Positions 43,527 through 52,784 of a DNA stretch of 64,000 nt are shown piece after piece. Made by a program: the position numbers and the translations under genes. This stretch comes from Sphingomonas_O antarctica (GTDB lineage: Bacteria; Pseudomonadota; Alphaproteobacteria; Sphingomonadales; Sphingomonadaceae), in the NCBI RefSeq assembly GCF_965137005.1, contig NZ_CBCRXM010000001.1:1-64000 (forward strand), written 5' to 3'. The notes under the pieces were generated by a model, which saw only the letters and a list, made by a program, of their open reading frames with translations, was not told where the DNA came from and did not search any database. Numbering within the stretch: position 1 is the first letter of the stretch; each line of letters begins with the position of its first letter.

Positions 43527-45461
43527 GTGAGCGAGCGTCCCGATCATCTGACCCTGTCCGCGCACCGCGACAGCGTGATGGCACGGATGTTCGACGCATT
43601 CGATTGGGCATCGCATCCCTTTGGCACGCCTGACAAATGGCCGCCGCAACTGCGCGGCGCGTTCACGCTGCTGATCGATGCGGCGTTTCCGGCGGCGATG
43701 TGGCTCGGCCCCGAACTCAATCTGTTTTACAACGACGCCTATGTGCCGGTGCTGGGTCCCAGGCATCCCGATGCCTTTGGCCGGCCCGGGCGCGAGATCT
43801 GGGGCGAATTATGGCCGGTGATCGGCCCGCAGTTCGCGCAAGTCGTGAAGACCCGCCGCGGGATGTCGATTGAAAATCAGCGCCTGATCATGACGCGTCA
43901 CGGCTATGACGAGGAGACTTTTTGGGACTACACGTTCAGTCCGCTGACAGACGCGCAAGGCAACGTCGCCGGGGTTCTGAACCAGGCTTCCGATGTCAGC
44001 GAACGTGAGTTTCAGGCGCGCAATCACCGCGGCATCATCGCCCTCGACAATGCGTTGATCGCCGCCGACGACGCCGACACGATCCTCGCCACCGCGTTGC
44101 GCACGATCGGCGAGACGCTCGACGCCGACCGCGCCGGTTATGGCGAGATCGATGCCAGCGGCAAGGCGCTCGACGTGCTTCATTGCTGGGCGCGGGGCGA
44201 CCTGCCAGCCGTCGGCGGCCGCCATGCGGTGGGACAGTTCGGGATTACCGAAGATCTTGCTGCCGGCCGTACCGTCGTGATCGACGATCCGCGCCTCGAT
44301 CCACGCACCTCCGGTCCCGACGTGATGGCGCTCATCGAACAAGGCGGCATCGGCGCCGGGGTGCTGGTGCCGGTCATCGAACGCGGGCGCTACGCGGCAG
44401 AGGTTTTCATTCACTCCGCAAAATCGCGCGCGTGGCGGCCGCATGATGTCGACTTCGCCGAAACCGCCACCCAACGGCTGCATCACGCGCTGGTCCGCGC
44501 GCGGGCCGAAAACCGCCTGCGCGACAGCGAGGAACGCTACCGCCTGATTTTCGAACAGGCCAACGACATCATCTTCACCGCCGATCTCGATCAGGTGATT
44601 ACCGACGCCAACGCAGCGGGCGCGCGCGCTTTGGGCATCCCGCGCGAAGAGATTATTGGCCGCAACATCGCCGATTTCGTCAACGCCACGGATCACGCCC
44701 AAACCACGGCGATGCTTCGCCAGAAGATCGAACAGGGCGGGCACACCCGCCACGAAGTCGGGGTGATCCGTCCCGATGGCAGGCAGGTGCGCTGGGAGAA
44801 CGATTCGACGCTGGTGGTCGATCGCGACGGCTTTCCGATGGGGCTGTTGTCGATATCGCGCGATGTGACCGAGCAGCGCGCGTTCGAGGAACGTCGAGAG
44901 CTGCTGATCCACGAACTCAATCACCGCGTGAAGAACACGCTGTCGCTGGTCCAGGCGCTGGCGCATCAGAGCTTTCGCGGTCGCGAAGAATCGACAGTCT
45001 TCGCCGCCCGCCTGCGCGCGCTGGCCGGCGCGCACGACCTGTTGACGCAGGAACATTGGGAAGGCGTGTCGATGGCGGAGGTTGCCCGCGGCGCGGTACA
45101 AGCGTTCCCTGCCGGACGCGTCGTCATCGAAGGCGGTCCGGGTCTGGCGCTTCAGCCCAAACAGGCGATCGCCATCACCATGGCGCTGCACGAACTGGCG
45201 ACCAACGCGACGAAATACGGTGCGCTGTCGAACGATTCCGGCCGGGTCGCCTTGGCCTGGACGGCAAAGCACGGTCGCTTTCGCCTGTGTTGGGACGAGA
45301 CAGGCGGACCGCCGGTTAAAGTGCCTGATCACAATGGCTTCGGTCTTCGCATGATCGAGCGCGCGCTTGCCAGCGACCTGTCCGGTAGCGTAACGATGCA
45401 ATTCGAAGAGTCGGGTTTAAGCTGCACGATCGACGCGCCGCTGCCCGACGGGGGTCGTTAG
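43527..45461 (+). CDS. HWE-family sensor histidine kinase (PAS-GAF-PAS)
   Basis: About 644 residues: an N-terminal PAS-like domain (WASHPFGTPDKWPPQL... LFYNDAYVPVLG), a GAF domain (about 160-310), a second PAS (about 330-450) and a C-terminal HWE kinase core with the H-box IHELNHRVKNTL (His462) and N-box HELATNATKYGAL. No transmembrane helix, so it is cytoplasmic. The start is uncertain: GTG at 43527 or ATG at 43578. A lone receiver follows seven bases later and is the obvious partner. Confidence 0.92.
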   Translation: MSERPDHLTLSAHRDSVMARMFDAFDWASHPFGTPDKWPPQLRGAFTLLIDAAFPAAMWLGPELNLFYNDAYVPVLGPRHPDAFGRPGREIWGELWPVIGPQFAQVVKTRRGMSIENQRLIMTRHGYDEETFWDYTFSPLTDAQGNVAGVLNQASDVSEREFQARNHRGIIALDNALIAADDADTILATALRTIGETLDADRAGYGEIDASGKALDVLHCWARGDLPAVGGRHAVGQFGITEDLAAGRTVVIDDPRLDPRTSGPDVMALIEQGGIGAGVLVPVIERGRYAAEVFIHSAKSRAWRPHDVDFAETATQRLHHALVRARAENRLRDSEERYRLIFEQANDIIFTADLDQVITDANAAGARALGIPREEIIGRNIADFVNATDHAQTTAMLRQKIEQGGHTRHEVGVIRPDGRQVRWENDSTLVVDRDGFPMGLLSISRDVTEQRAFEERRELLIHELNHRVKNTLSLVQALAHQSFRGREESTVFAARLRALAGAHDLLTQEHWEGVSMAEVARGAVQAFPAGRVVIEGGPGLALQPKQAIAITMALHELATNATKYGALSNDSGRVALAWTAKHGRFRLCWDETGGPPVKVPDHNGFGLRMIERALASDLSGSVTMQFEESGLSCTIDAPLPDGGR

Positions 45462-45467
45462 TCTTTC

Positions 45468-45857
45468 ATGGCCGAAATCAAGGGACTGCGTGTGCTGGTC
45501 GTCGAAGACGAGGCGATGATCGCGATGCTTGCCGAAGACATGCTCGATATGGCCGGTTGCACACTGGCCGGTATCGCGTCGACTTTGGCCGAAGGGCTGG
45601 CGGCGGCGCAGAGTGACGATTTCGATGTGGCGATGCTCGACGTGAATCTCGACGGCGAGAATTCGGGTCCGATTGCCGACCTTCTTTCCGAACGCGGCAA
45701 ACCGTTCATCTTCACCACCGGCTATGGGTCCGACGGCGTGCCCGATCGTCATGACATCCGCCCGGTCTGCGCCAAGCCTTATTTGCTGGCGGACCTGCAT
45801 GCCGCGCTGGTTCATGCAGCTGGCAGCAACTCCAGCACGTCGACCACCGACTCGTAA
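45468..45857 (+). CDS. Single-domain response regulator
   Basis: A 129-residue CheY-like receiver: VVEDEAMIAMLAEDML supplies the acidic pocket, Asp58 (MLDVNLDG) is the phosphorylation site, TTGYG the switch residue and CAKPY the conserved Lys. It has no output domain. Co-transcribed with the HWE kinase. Its last 46 bp overlap the convergent DUF4893 gene. Confidence 0.93.
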   Translation: MAEIKGLRVLVVEDEAMIAMLAEDMLDMAGCTLAGIASTLAEGLAAAQSDDFDVAMLDVNLDGENSGPIADLLSERGKPFIFTTGYGSDGVPDRHDIRPVCAKPYLLADLHAALVHAAGSNSSTSTTDS

Positions 45858-46405
45858 CGCGGATACGGCATCACCAGCCGCCAGCGGCTGGGCCCGATCC
45901 GCTCGACCGTCCCGACGATATCGCGCTGCGCATCGACCCCGTAGGGCCGCTGCATCGTCTCGTCGCCCAGAGCCAAGGTGCCGAGGAAGATCATTCGCCG
46001 CACGCCATCCGGGTAGAGCGTCCCGGCCTGCCGCTGCGATCCGTTCAATTTGCTCAGGCGGTTGCCCGTCACCGCGCAATCGAACGCGGGATAGGCGATA
46101 TAGGGCAACAGGCCGCTGTTCCTCGCCCCCATCTTGATTACGCGGCATTTATAGCGGCCCTCGGGCAGTGTCGGGCCGTCAAGCGCGGCATCGGGTCGGA
46201 GCAATGCGCCCTCGGCGTCGATCTCCGCGCCGTGACCGGCGGTTCGCGCCTGCTCCAGACCCTTTACGAAGGCCATCCGCCAGTCATGCGCCCGCCGCGC
46301 ATCGTCGCGCGTGATCGCGTTCGCCCAACCCGGAGCCGCAGGGGCGGGGTGCGGCGTGCCGCTGCATCCAGCGACCAACAGCAACGGGAGAAGCGCGCGC
46401 TTCAT
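45812..46405 (-). CDS. DUF4893 lipoprotein
   Basis: A 197-residue protein with a lipoprotein signal (MKRALLPLLLVAGC) and the DUF4893 body (LPEGRYKCRVIKMGAR, YIAYPAFDC, GTLYPDGVRRMIFLG). Two cysteines in the body may pair. Its ATG overlaps the bdhA stop (ATGA), so it is the last gene of a three-gene operon. Function unknown. Confidence 0.88.
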   Translation of the reverse strand: MKRALLPLLLVAGCSGTPHPAPAAPGWANAITRDDARRAHDWRMAFVKGLEQARTAGHGAEIDAEGALLRPDAALDGPTLPEGRYKCRVIKMGARNSGLLPYIAYPAFDCAVTGNRLSKLNGSQRQAGTLYPDGVRRMIFLGTLALGDETMQRPYGVDAQRDIVGTVERIGPSRWRLVMPYPRYESVVDVLELLPAA

Positions 46406-47196
46406 TGTGCGGTCCACCCGCCATCGACCGACAGGTTCGCGCCGGTGATTCCGGCCGCTTCGTCACGGCACAGGAACAGGCCGAGCGCCGCGACCTGTTC
46501 GGGCGTGACGAATTGCTTGGTCGGCTGTTTTTCCAACAGCACGTCGTTGATCACCTGATCCCGCGTCAGCCCGCGTGCCTTCATCGTGTCGGGGATCTGC
46601 CCCTCGACCAAGGCCGTCCAGACGTAGCCGGGCGAAATCACGTTAGCGGTTATGCCCCGCTGCGCAACTTCGAGCGCCACCGACTTTTGAAACCCCGCCA
46701 AACCATGTTTAGCGGCGACATAGGCCGATTTATATGGGCTGGCTGCTTTCGAATGCGCCGACGCCGTGGCGATCAACCGGCCCCAGCCTTTGCTCTTCAT
46801 ATAGGGCAGCGCCAGCCGTGTAGTGTGAAACACGCTCGACAGGTTGAGCGCGAGGATCAAATCCCATTTTGCGACGGGAAATTCATCGACCGGCGCAACA
46901 TGCTGGGTCCCGGCATTGTTGATCAGGATATCGATCCCGCCGAACGCATCCGCCGCCGCGGCAACCATGCGCTCGGTCGCCGCCACATCGGTCAGATCGG
47001 CATCGCTATAGGTCGCCCCTGCGCCCGACGCGTCGGCCAGCGCGGCGCACTGCGCCGCGATCGCCGCCGCATCGCCGAACCCGTTGATCACGACATTCGC
47101 CCCCGCGCCCGCCAGCGCGGTGGCATAAGCCGCGCCGATCCCGGACGTGGAGCCCGTGATCAGCGCGGTTTTACCGGTCAGGAACCGATCGCTCAT
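46402..47196 (-). CDS. bdhA: 3-hydroxybutyrate dehydrogenase
   Basis: A 264-residue short-chain dehydrogenase with the NAD motif TGSTSGIG, NNAG, and the catalytic Ser/Tyr/Lys in ASAHSKAASPYKSAYVAAKHG. The fragments NNAGTQHVAP and EGQIPDTMKARGL are typical of D-3-hydroxybutyrate dehydrogenase, which links ketone-body or PHB breakdown to acetoacetate. ATGA overlaps with both neighbours. Confidence 0.92.
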   Translation of the reverse strand: MSDRFLTGKTALITGSTSGIGAAYATALAGAGANVVINGFGDAAAIAAQCAALADASGAGATYSDADLTDVAATERMVAAAADAFGGIDILINNAGTQHVAPVDEFPVAKWDLILALNLSSVFHTTRLALPYMKSKGWGRLIATASAHSKAASPYKSAYVAAKHGLAGFQKSVALEVAQRGITANVISPGYVWTALVEGQIPDTMKARGLTRDQVINDVLLEKQPTKQFVTPEQVAALGLFLCRDEAAGITGANLSVDGGWTAQ

Positions 47197-49787
47197 CGCG
47201 CCGCCCAGGCTCCGATCGCTGCCGCCTGACGCTGACGCAGCGCCGCGCGGTAATTGATCACCGCGATCGTCGCGACCGCCGATTGGCGGCTGCCTTCGGG
47301 CAGATTCGCCTTGGCATAGGCATCGACGCGTTCGGCGACGGCAGGGTCGCCTGACGACGCTGGAAGTCCGACGACAAATCGCGACGCCGTGCTCGCCTCA
47401 AGTGCGGCACTGATCTGCTCCTTATGCGCGACGGCGTAATCGAACGCCATTGCCGGATGGTTTTGCGCGACAGCCTGGAACACCGATCCTTTCAGCGCGA
47501 GCGGCACTTCGCTGGTCATGGCGAGATCGAGCGCCCGCTGCGCCAGCGCGTCGTCCTTGGCCGCGCCGAGCAGATTGTAATAACGCTGCTTGGCGACCGG
47601 TGTCGGCTCCGCCAGCGCCTTGGCGTGGAGATAATCCCAGTCTTCGGGCGTAGCATTATAGGCAAAGGCCCGAAGTGCCGGCAGGCGCTGTGCCGCCGGA
47701 ACCGCATCGGGCCGGTCGAAGTTCAAGCGCGCCAACCGCCGCGCATCGGCGACCGCCGTCTGATTGCCGAAATTGGCTAGCGACGGTGCCAGTGCTTCGC
47801 GTAGCTGCGTCGTCGAGGGGCTCTCGCCGGCGCGCGCCGTCGTGCCGATCCGCGCCAGGACCGGCGTCAGGATGCGATTGGCCTTCGCTTCGAATGCCGT
47901 CTGCTCGGGCGCGCCGCGCAGCATGGTGTCCATGCCGTTGAGCTGGCCCAATGCCAATTCCCACACCAACGGGTCCGCGTCGGGCGTTAGCGTGTCGAGC
48001 AAACCGAGATAGCGTTCGATCGGCGCGTCGGCCGAATTGCCGAGGCCATAGCTGTCCGCCAGCAGCCCCAACTGATCGTCGAGCTTCAACTCACGATAGG
48101 CCGCGCGCAGCTTTTCGAAATGCGCGTCGGTATAAAGCGTACGGAAATACGCGCTCTGCCCGGCATTGACGATCGGCGTGCCGCAGCCCTCGATCGTCGC
48201 GGTCGCAGGCTTGCCGCCGGACACCTGAAGCTTGGTCATTGCTGTCGATCCGACCAGCCCGACATTGACCGGAACGACCCAGGTCTGGGGTTTCTTGCCC
48301 GACGCATCGAGCCCGAAGCGCGACTGGGTCAAGTTGATCGCGGTTTGTCCGCCACCGCCGCACACCGGCTCCGACACCACGATCATTGGCACACCCGCCT
48401 GCAGCGTGAAGCTGTGCATGTACGTCGACACGTCGCTGCCCGCGGACGCCGAGATCGACGACCACAACTGATCGGTCACCGCATTGCCGTATTTATGCTC
48501 GGCCATGTAGCGCCGCACGCCGCCGCGGAACACGTCCGGACCCACCGCGCCTTCGAGCATGCGGATCACCGCCTCGCCCTTGCGATAGGTGATGTCGTCG
48601 AACGCCTGGTTGATCTGGTCGGGCGTTTCGACATGCTGGACGATGGGATGGGTGCCGAGGCGCGCGTCTCGGCTCATCGCGCCCTGGCGATCGAAGGCCA
48701 GCGTCTGGCTCAGCGCCGCCCAATCGGGGTTGAGGTCGTTCGAAATCTTCGACGCCATCCAGCTGGCATAGCCTTCGTTGAGCCACAGATCGTCCCACCA
48801 GCTCATGGTGACGAGGTCGCCGAACCATTGGTGCGCCATTTCATGCGCCACCACGCCGAACACGCCCTGTTTCTGGCTTTCCGACTGGAATTTGGGATCC
48901 ATCAGCAGGACCGGCTCGAAATAGAAGATCGCGCCCCAATTCTCCATCGCGCCAAAGAATTGCGACGAACCCGGCCCGGCGATCATGTCGAGCTTGGGCA
49001 GCGGATAAGGCGTCCCGAAATAGTCGTTATAGGCGGTCAGGATGCGCTTGGCCGATGCCAGCGCGTAATCGCCCTGATCAACCACGCCCTTGCGCGTGAT
49101 CACGCCGATTTCGGTCTTGCCGGCCATCACCGTCTTGCGGTCGATATTGCCGACGCCGAGGAACATCAGATAGCTCGACATTTTGGGCGTCGGCTGGAAC
49201 CGGTACAGCGTCTTGCCGCCTGCATAAGGCGTCTTCGCCGCGACGGGCATATTGGAGAAGGCGGTTTGCCCCGCAGGTGCGGTCACCGACAGCGTGAACG
49301 GCGTCTTGAATCCCGGCTCGTCCCACATCGGCGCCAGGCGGCGCGCATCGGCTGCCTCGAACTGGGTGACCAGCATGCGCTCCTGCTTGCCGGCATTGGC
49401 ATAATCGATGGCGAACATGCCGGTCGCGGCCTGATAGATTTTGCCGCCATAATCGAACGCCAGCGTGTGACGTCCCGCGCCGACCATCTTGGCGAAGGTC
49501 AGCGTCGCGGTCTGCCCCGCCGCATCGACGGCAATCTTGGCGGGGATCGTCCCGTCGAGCTTGGCCGAACGAATGTCGAGATCGACCGCATTGAGCGTGA
49601 TCGTCCGCGTCGCCCGCGTCACCTGAACCGTCGCCGTCGCCGCACCCTGGAATGTCAGGGCCGTCGCATTCGGATCGACCCGAATCGCGTAAGCAAGCGG
49701 CACGATTCCGCCGGGCAACCGGCCGTTTTCGGCGAATGCGGGGGCGGCAAGAGCAGTGGTCAGCGCGAGTGCGGCGGCAATCTTCAT
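47193..49787 (-). CDS. M1-family aminopeptidase (exported)
   Basis: An 864-residue zinc aminopeptidase with a signal peptide (MKIAAALALTTALAAPAFA). The exopeptidase motif GAMENWG and zinc motif HEMAH (His315, Glu316, His319) with the downstream Glu in LNEGYASW are intact, followed by a beta-sandwich and the helical ERAP1-like C-terminal domain. Probably periplasmic peptide digestion. First gene of the operon with bdhA and DUF4893; AGAGGA precedes the ATG. Confidence 0.95.
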   Translation of the reverse strand: MKIAAALALTTALAAPAFAENGRLPGGIVPLAYAIRVDPNATALTFQGAATATVQVTRATRTITLNAVDLDIRSAKLDGTIPAKIAVDAAGQTATLTFAKMVGAGRHTLAFDYGGKIYQAATGMFAIDYANAGKQERMLVTQFEAADARRLAPMWDEPGFKTPFTLSVTAPAGQTAFSNMPVAAKTPYAGGKTLYRFQPTPKMSSYLMFLGVGNIDRKTVMAGKTEIGVITRKGVVDQGDYALASAKRILTAYNDYFGTPYPLPKLDMIAGPGSSQFFGAMENWGAIFYFEPVLLMDPKFQSESQKQGVFGVVAHEMAHQWFGDLVTMSWWDDLWLNEGYASWMASKISNDLNPDWAALSQTLAFDRQGAMSRDARLGTHPIVQHVETPDQINQAFDDITYRKGEAVIRMLEGAVGPDVFRGGVRRYMAEHKYGNAVTDQLWSSISASAGSDVSTYMHSFTLQAGVPMIVVSEPVCGGGGQTAINLTQSRFGLDASGKKPQTWVVPVNVGLVGSTAMTKLQVSGGKPATATIEGCGTPIVNAGQSAYFRTLYTDAHFEKLRAAYRELKLDDQLGLLADSYGLGNSADAPIERYLGLLDTLTPDADPLVWELALGQLNGMDTMLRGAPEQTAFEAKANRILTPVLARIGTTARAGESPSTTQLREALAPSLANFGNQTAVADARRLARLNFDRPDAVPAAQRLPALRAFAYNATPEDWDYLHAKALAEPTPVAKQRYYNLLGAAKDDALAQRALDLAMTSEVPLALKGSVFQAVAQNHPAMAFDYAVAHKEQISAALEASTASRFVVGLPASSGDPAVAERVDAYAKANLPEGSRQSAVATIAVINYRAALRQRQAAAIGAWAAR

Positions 49788-49925
49788 CCGGCAAATCCTC
49801 TGTATTAGGCGAGTGATACACTTGGCTTAGGCGAGTCACGCGGCCGTCGCAAGCCGTTGCAACGCTCCGCCGTCCCAAGCATTTAGCCTGCGTAACGAAC
49901 GTGTGAATGAACTGGGGATTGCGCG

Positions 49926-50825
49926 ATGCGGCTGGACGATTTCGGCAATGACGTGAATGTCGAGGATCAGGGTCGCGGCTCGGGTGGCGGCGGTTTCGGC
50001 TTTCCTCTGGGTGGTGGCGGCATCGGCCTCGGGCGCGGTGGGCTCGGTTGCGGCGGCATCGCCATCCTGCTGGTCGTGGCATTGCTGTTCGGCATCAATC
50101 CGCTGAGCTTGCTTGGCGGCGGCACCGGCAGCGGCGGGCAACAAAGCGCGCCGGTTTCGACCGACGCGAACACCGTGTGCCGCAAGGACGCGGATACGCT
50201 GCTCAGCTGCAATGTCCTCGCCAGCCTCAATCGCACCTGGCCCAAACTGATCGACAATTACAAACCGCCCGAACTCAGCTTCTACTCGCAAAACGGCCAG
50301 TCCGGCTGCGGCGCGGCGCAATCGGCAATGGGTCCGTTTTACTGCCCGACCGATTCCAAGGTCTATCTCGACACCGACTTCTTCAAGGAACTGAAGGACC
50401 GCTTCGGCGCCAGCGGCGACTTCGCCCAAGGCTATGTCATCGCGCACGAAGTCGGCCACCACATCCAGAATCTGCTCGGCACATCGGACCGGGTCCAGTC
50501 GCAGATGCAGGGCGCATCGAAGGTCGAGGGCAATGCGCTGTCGGTGAAGCTGGAGCTGCAGGCCGATTGCTATGCCGGCGTCTGGGCCGCGAACGCCAAG
50601 AACAAGGACGGCTCGGCCGTACTCGAACCCGGCGACGTCGAAGAAGGGCTCCGTGCCGCGCAAGCGATCGGCGACGACACGCTGCAAAAAGCCGGGCAGG
50701 GCGTCGTCGTCCCCGAAAGCTTCACGCACGGCACCAGCGCCCAACGCCAATATTGGCTCAAGCGCGGGCTGGAGTCGGGCCGTCCGGACCAGTGCGATAC
50801 GTTCGCCGCGGGCGCGCCGGCTTAG
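49926..50825 (+). CDS. YpfJ-type neutral zinc metallopeptidase
   Basis: A 299-residue membrane-anchored protein: a short cytoplasmic DFGNDVNVEDQRG-like start, a Gly-rich segment, one helix (GGIAILLVVALLFGI), then a peptidase domain with the zinc motif HEVGHHIQNLLG and the third-ligand region LQADCYAGVWA. Ends DQCDTF. Family function is unclear. Divergent from the M1 gene. Confidence 0.93.
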   Translation: MRLDDFGNDVNVEDQGRGSGGGGFGFPLGGGGIGLGRGGLGCGGIAILLVVALLFGINPLSLLGGGTGSGGQQSAPVSTDANTVCRKDADTLLSCNVLASLNRTWPKLIDNYKPPELSFYSQNGQSGCGAAQSAMGPFYCPTDSKVYLDTDFFKELKDRFGASGDFAQGYVIAHEVGHHIQNLLGTSDRVQSQMQGASKVEGNALSVKLELQADCYAGVWAANAKNKDGSAVLEPGDVEEGLRAAQAIGDDTLQKAGQGVVVPESFTHGTSAQRQYWLKRGLESGRPDQCDTFAAGAPA

Positions 50826-51024
50826 GGCGCGCGCCGACCAAAAGCGGAGGGGCGGCTAACGCCCAAATATCGGACATTCGCGCCAAGCTAGGGCGCATCC
50901 AAAAGCTGCCTTTTGGCAACCGCCCCAATTGCTGCCGTTCGTTCGCGCTATCGCCTCGCTCAGGGAGGACATTGACGGCCAAAAGCGTTGCAAGTGCCGA
51001 AAGCCCGTGTAGCAATTGGGTGTG

Positions 51025-51792
51025 ATGGGGGAATCATCTGAACCGTCGCCCGAATTGGCGGCAGTCGCTGAAGCGGCTCCTACGCCCGTTCTGGAGGAGC
51101 ATGAGGTGGATATTCACAAACCCAAGCCAACCCATAATTGGCGGGAATTTATCTCTGAAATCGGCGTTGTCGTCATTGGCGTTCTAATCGCTCTTGCCGG
51201 CGAGCAACTTGTCAATTCGCTGCATTGGCGCACGGAGGTTTACGAATTTCGCGATGCCGCTGACAAAGAACTCGCCTCCGATCTGGCGGCGTTTGAGTTC
51301 CGTGTGAAGCAAGCACCCTGCGTCTCTCGTCGCATTGCCGAACTAGAAAGTTTGCTCACATCCGCTCGTGCCGGGACGCCAGTCCCTTTGCTCGAAGACA
51401 TCGGGCGGCCAGCAAATATCACGCTGCGAACGAGCGTCTGGGACACGCGAGCTGGCGAACTGATGTCCCACATCCCAATCGAAAAACGGCTGGCCTATTC
51501 ATCGTTATACGATGAGTTGGCGAACAACGATCGGCAGATCGTCGAGGAGCGTGATGTATGGAAAAGCCTCTCACAATTTAACGGCGCTAGCGCATTCAGC
51601 AGCGACAATCTGATGCGGTTAAGCGAACTGATCTATCGTGCGAAGACGATCAACAAGATCGTGACGTCGAACTCTCGCGAAGTGTCAAATTTGGCATCGG
51701 CGCTCGGAATACGACCTGACTTCGGAGAACGTTACATTGCGCCACCCGATCCGCATTTCTGTTCCCCGCTGCTGCCGGCAAGGGCGAGCTGA
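51025..51792 (+). CDS. Single-pass membrane protein of unknown function
   Basis: About 255 residues with one helix (ISEIGVVVIGVLIALAGEQLV) followed by a mostly helical domain (ELASDLAAFEFRVKQ..., IEKRLAYSSLYDELANNDRQIVEERDVW). The motif HNWREFISEIGVVVIGVLIALA is seen in several uncharacterised sphingomonad proteins. Starts at 51016 (TTG), 51022 (GTG) and 51025 (ATG) are all possible and none has a good ribosome site. The gene is visibly more AT-rich than its neighbours and is flanked by TATCGGACAT on both sides. Confidence 0.75.
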   Translation: MGESSEPSPELAAVAEAAPTPVLEEHEVDIHKPKPTHNWREFISEIGVVVIGVLIALAGEQLVNSLHWRTEVYEFRDAADKELASDLAAFEFRVKQAPCVSRRIAELESLLTSARAGTPVPLLEDIGRPANITLRTSVWDTRAGELMSHIPIEKRLAYSSLYDELANNDRQIVEERDVWKSLSQFNGASAFSSDNLMRLSELIYRAKTINKIVTSNSREVSNLASALGIRPDFGERYIAPPDPHFCSPLLPARAS

Positions 51793-51978
51793 CCGCTGCC
51801 AAGGTCACAAAATACTGGGCAATACTCCAACAGCCGCCTTTCCGCTTCCCACCCATTATCGGACATCCCCCCTCACTTTTTCCTTCCAAAATAGGGAATC
51901 GAGGCAGACCTGGTGTGCCGGCTCGTGATTGATCGCTGCACCGGCGGGATGCGCGAGCCCTGGTGACAGGGGATTTGA

Positions 51979-52662
51979 ATGACCATCGACTCGAACCACG
52001 GCGCCGCGCCCAAACCGCCCGCCGCGCCGCAGGACCCGCAAGTCCATTTCGACCGAGCGCTCAAGATCATGGAAGACGCGAATATGCTCGCCACGACCAA
52101 GACGTGGACGCGCGGGCGTCAGGCGGCGTTCCTTGCGAAGATTGCGGAGGGCGCGACGGTCAAGGAAGCTGCCGCCGAAGTCGGCGTCGTCGAACGCACC
52201 GCTTACTCCTTTCGCCGCCGCCTCGCGGGGGCCAGCTTCGATCTCGGCTGGCGCGCGGGGCGGATGCTGGCGCGTGACCGGCTCGACGAAGAAATTTATC
52301 ACCGCTGCATCGAAGGGCAGATCGTCACGACCGAAACGGTGGTCGAAACCCCGGATGGAGAGCGGACGCAAACGGTGACTCGCCGCCTGCACGACAACCG
52401 GCTGGCCATGGCGATGCTCCGGCGGCTCGACCGGCTGGCCGAAGATCGCACCGTGCCGGGATCCTATGTCGCCGGGCTCATCGCCATGGATTACGACGCC
52501 TACCTCGCCCATGTCGCCACCGGCGCGCCGATCGAACCCCTGATCCGCGCCCTCGCGCGCGAAGCCGAAGAAACCCGCAAGAGCAATCCGGCCGAACCGC
52601 TCCGGAACCAGGCTGATCCGGAAGACGAGGACGACGAAGATCTCGAACCGGACGGAGCATGA
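51979..52662 (+). CDS. Helix-turn-helix protein of unknown function
   Basis: A 227-residue protein with a helix-turn-helix near residues 50-75 (AKIAEGATVKEAAAEVGVVERTAYSFRRRLAG), resembling the DNA-binding part of phage terminase small subunits or transposon resolvases, then a helical region and a very acidic tail (ADPEDEDDEDLEPDGA). No phage gene is near. Read as a possible domesticated element or regulator; function unknown. Confidence 0.75.
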   Translation: MTIDSNHGAAPKPPAAPQDPQVHFDRALKIMEDANMLATTKTWTRGRQAAFLAKIAEGATVKEAAAEVGVVERTAYSFRRRLAGASFDLGWRAGRMLARDRLDEEIYHRCIEGQIVTTETVVETPDGERTQTVTRRLHDNRLAMAMLRRLDRLAEDRTVPGSYVAGLIAMDYDAYLAHVATGAPIEPLIRALAREAEETRKSNPAEPLRNQADPEDEDDEDLEPDGA

Positions 52663-52698
52663 ATCGGCATGAATCAATTCGGCTGCGCAACGACTCTA

Positions 52699-52721
52699 AT
52701 CCCCTCCCCTTGGGAGGGGAT
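52699..52721. repeat. Hairpin left of the second cloverleaf repeat
   Basis: ATCCCCTCCC-CTT-GGGAGGGGAT is a perfect ten-base stem directly abutting the cloverleaf element. Confidence 0.85.
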
Positions 52722-52784
52722 GGCCGGTTCATCCTGTCCCCCGGACAGGATTGATGACCTGCGGGGCAGGTCATCATCCGGCCA
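52721..52784. repeat. Second cloverleaf palindromic repeat
   Basis: An outer stem TGGCCGG (52721-52727) / CCGGCCA (52778-52784) encloses ATCCTGTCC-CCC-GGACAGGAT (52731-52751) and GATGACCTGC-GGG-GCAGGTCATC (52753-52775). Junction spacers are 3, 1 and 2 bases. The order of loops, CCC then GGG, equals that of the aceA element although the stems differ in sequence. Confidence 0.9.

Noticed and set aside
48120..49808. A 562-codon open frame antisense to the M1 aminopeptidase
   Set aside because: The sense strand encodes intact GAMEN and HExxH motifs; the antisense product is compositionally biased.
51979..52662. Prophage remnant around the helix-turn-helix gene
   Set aside because: No integrase, structural or lysis gene nearby; neighbours are chromosomal.
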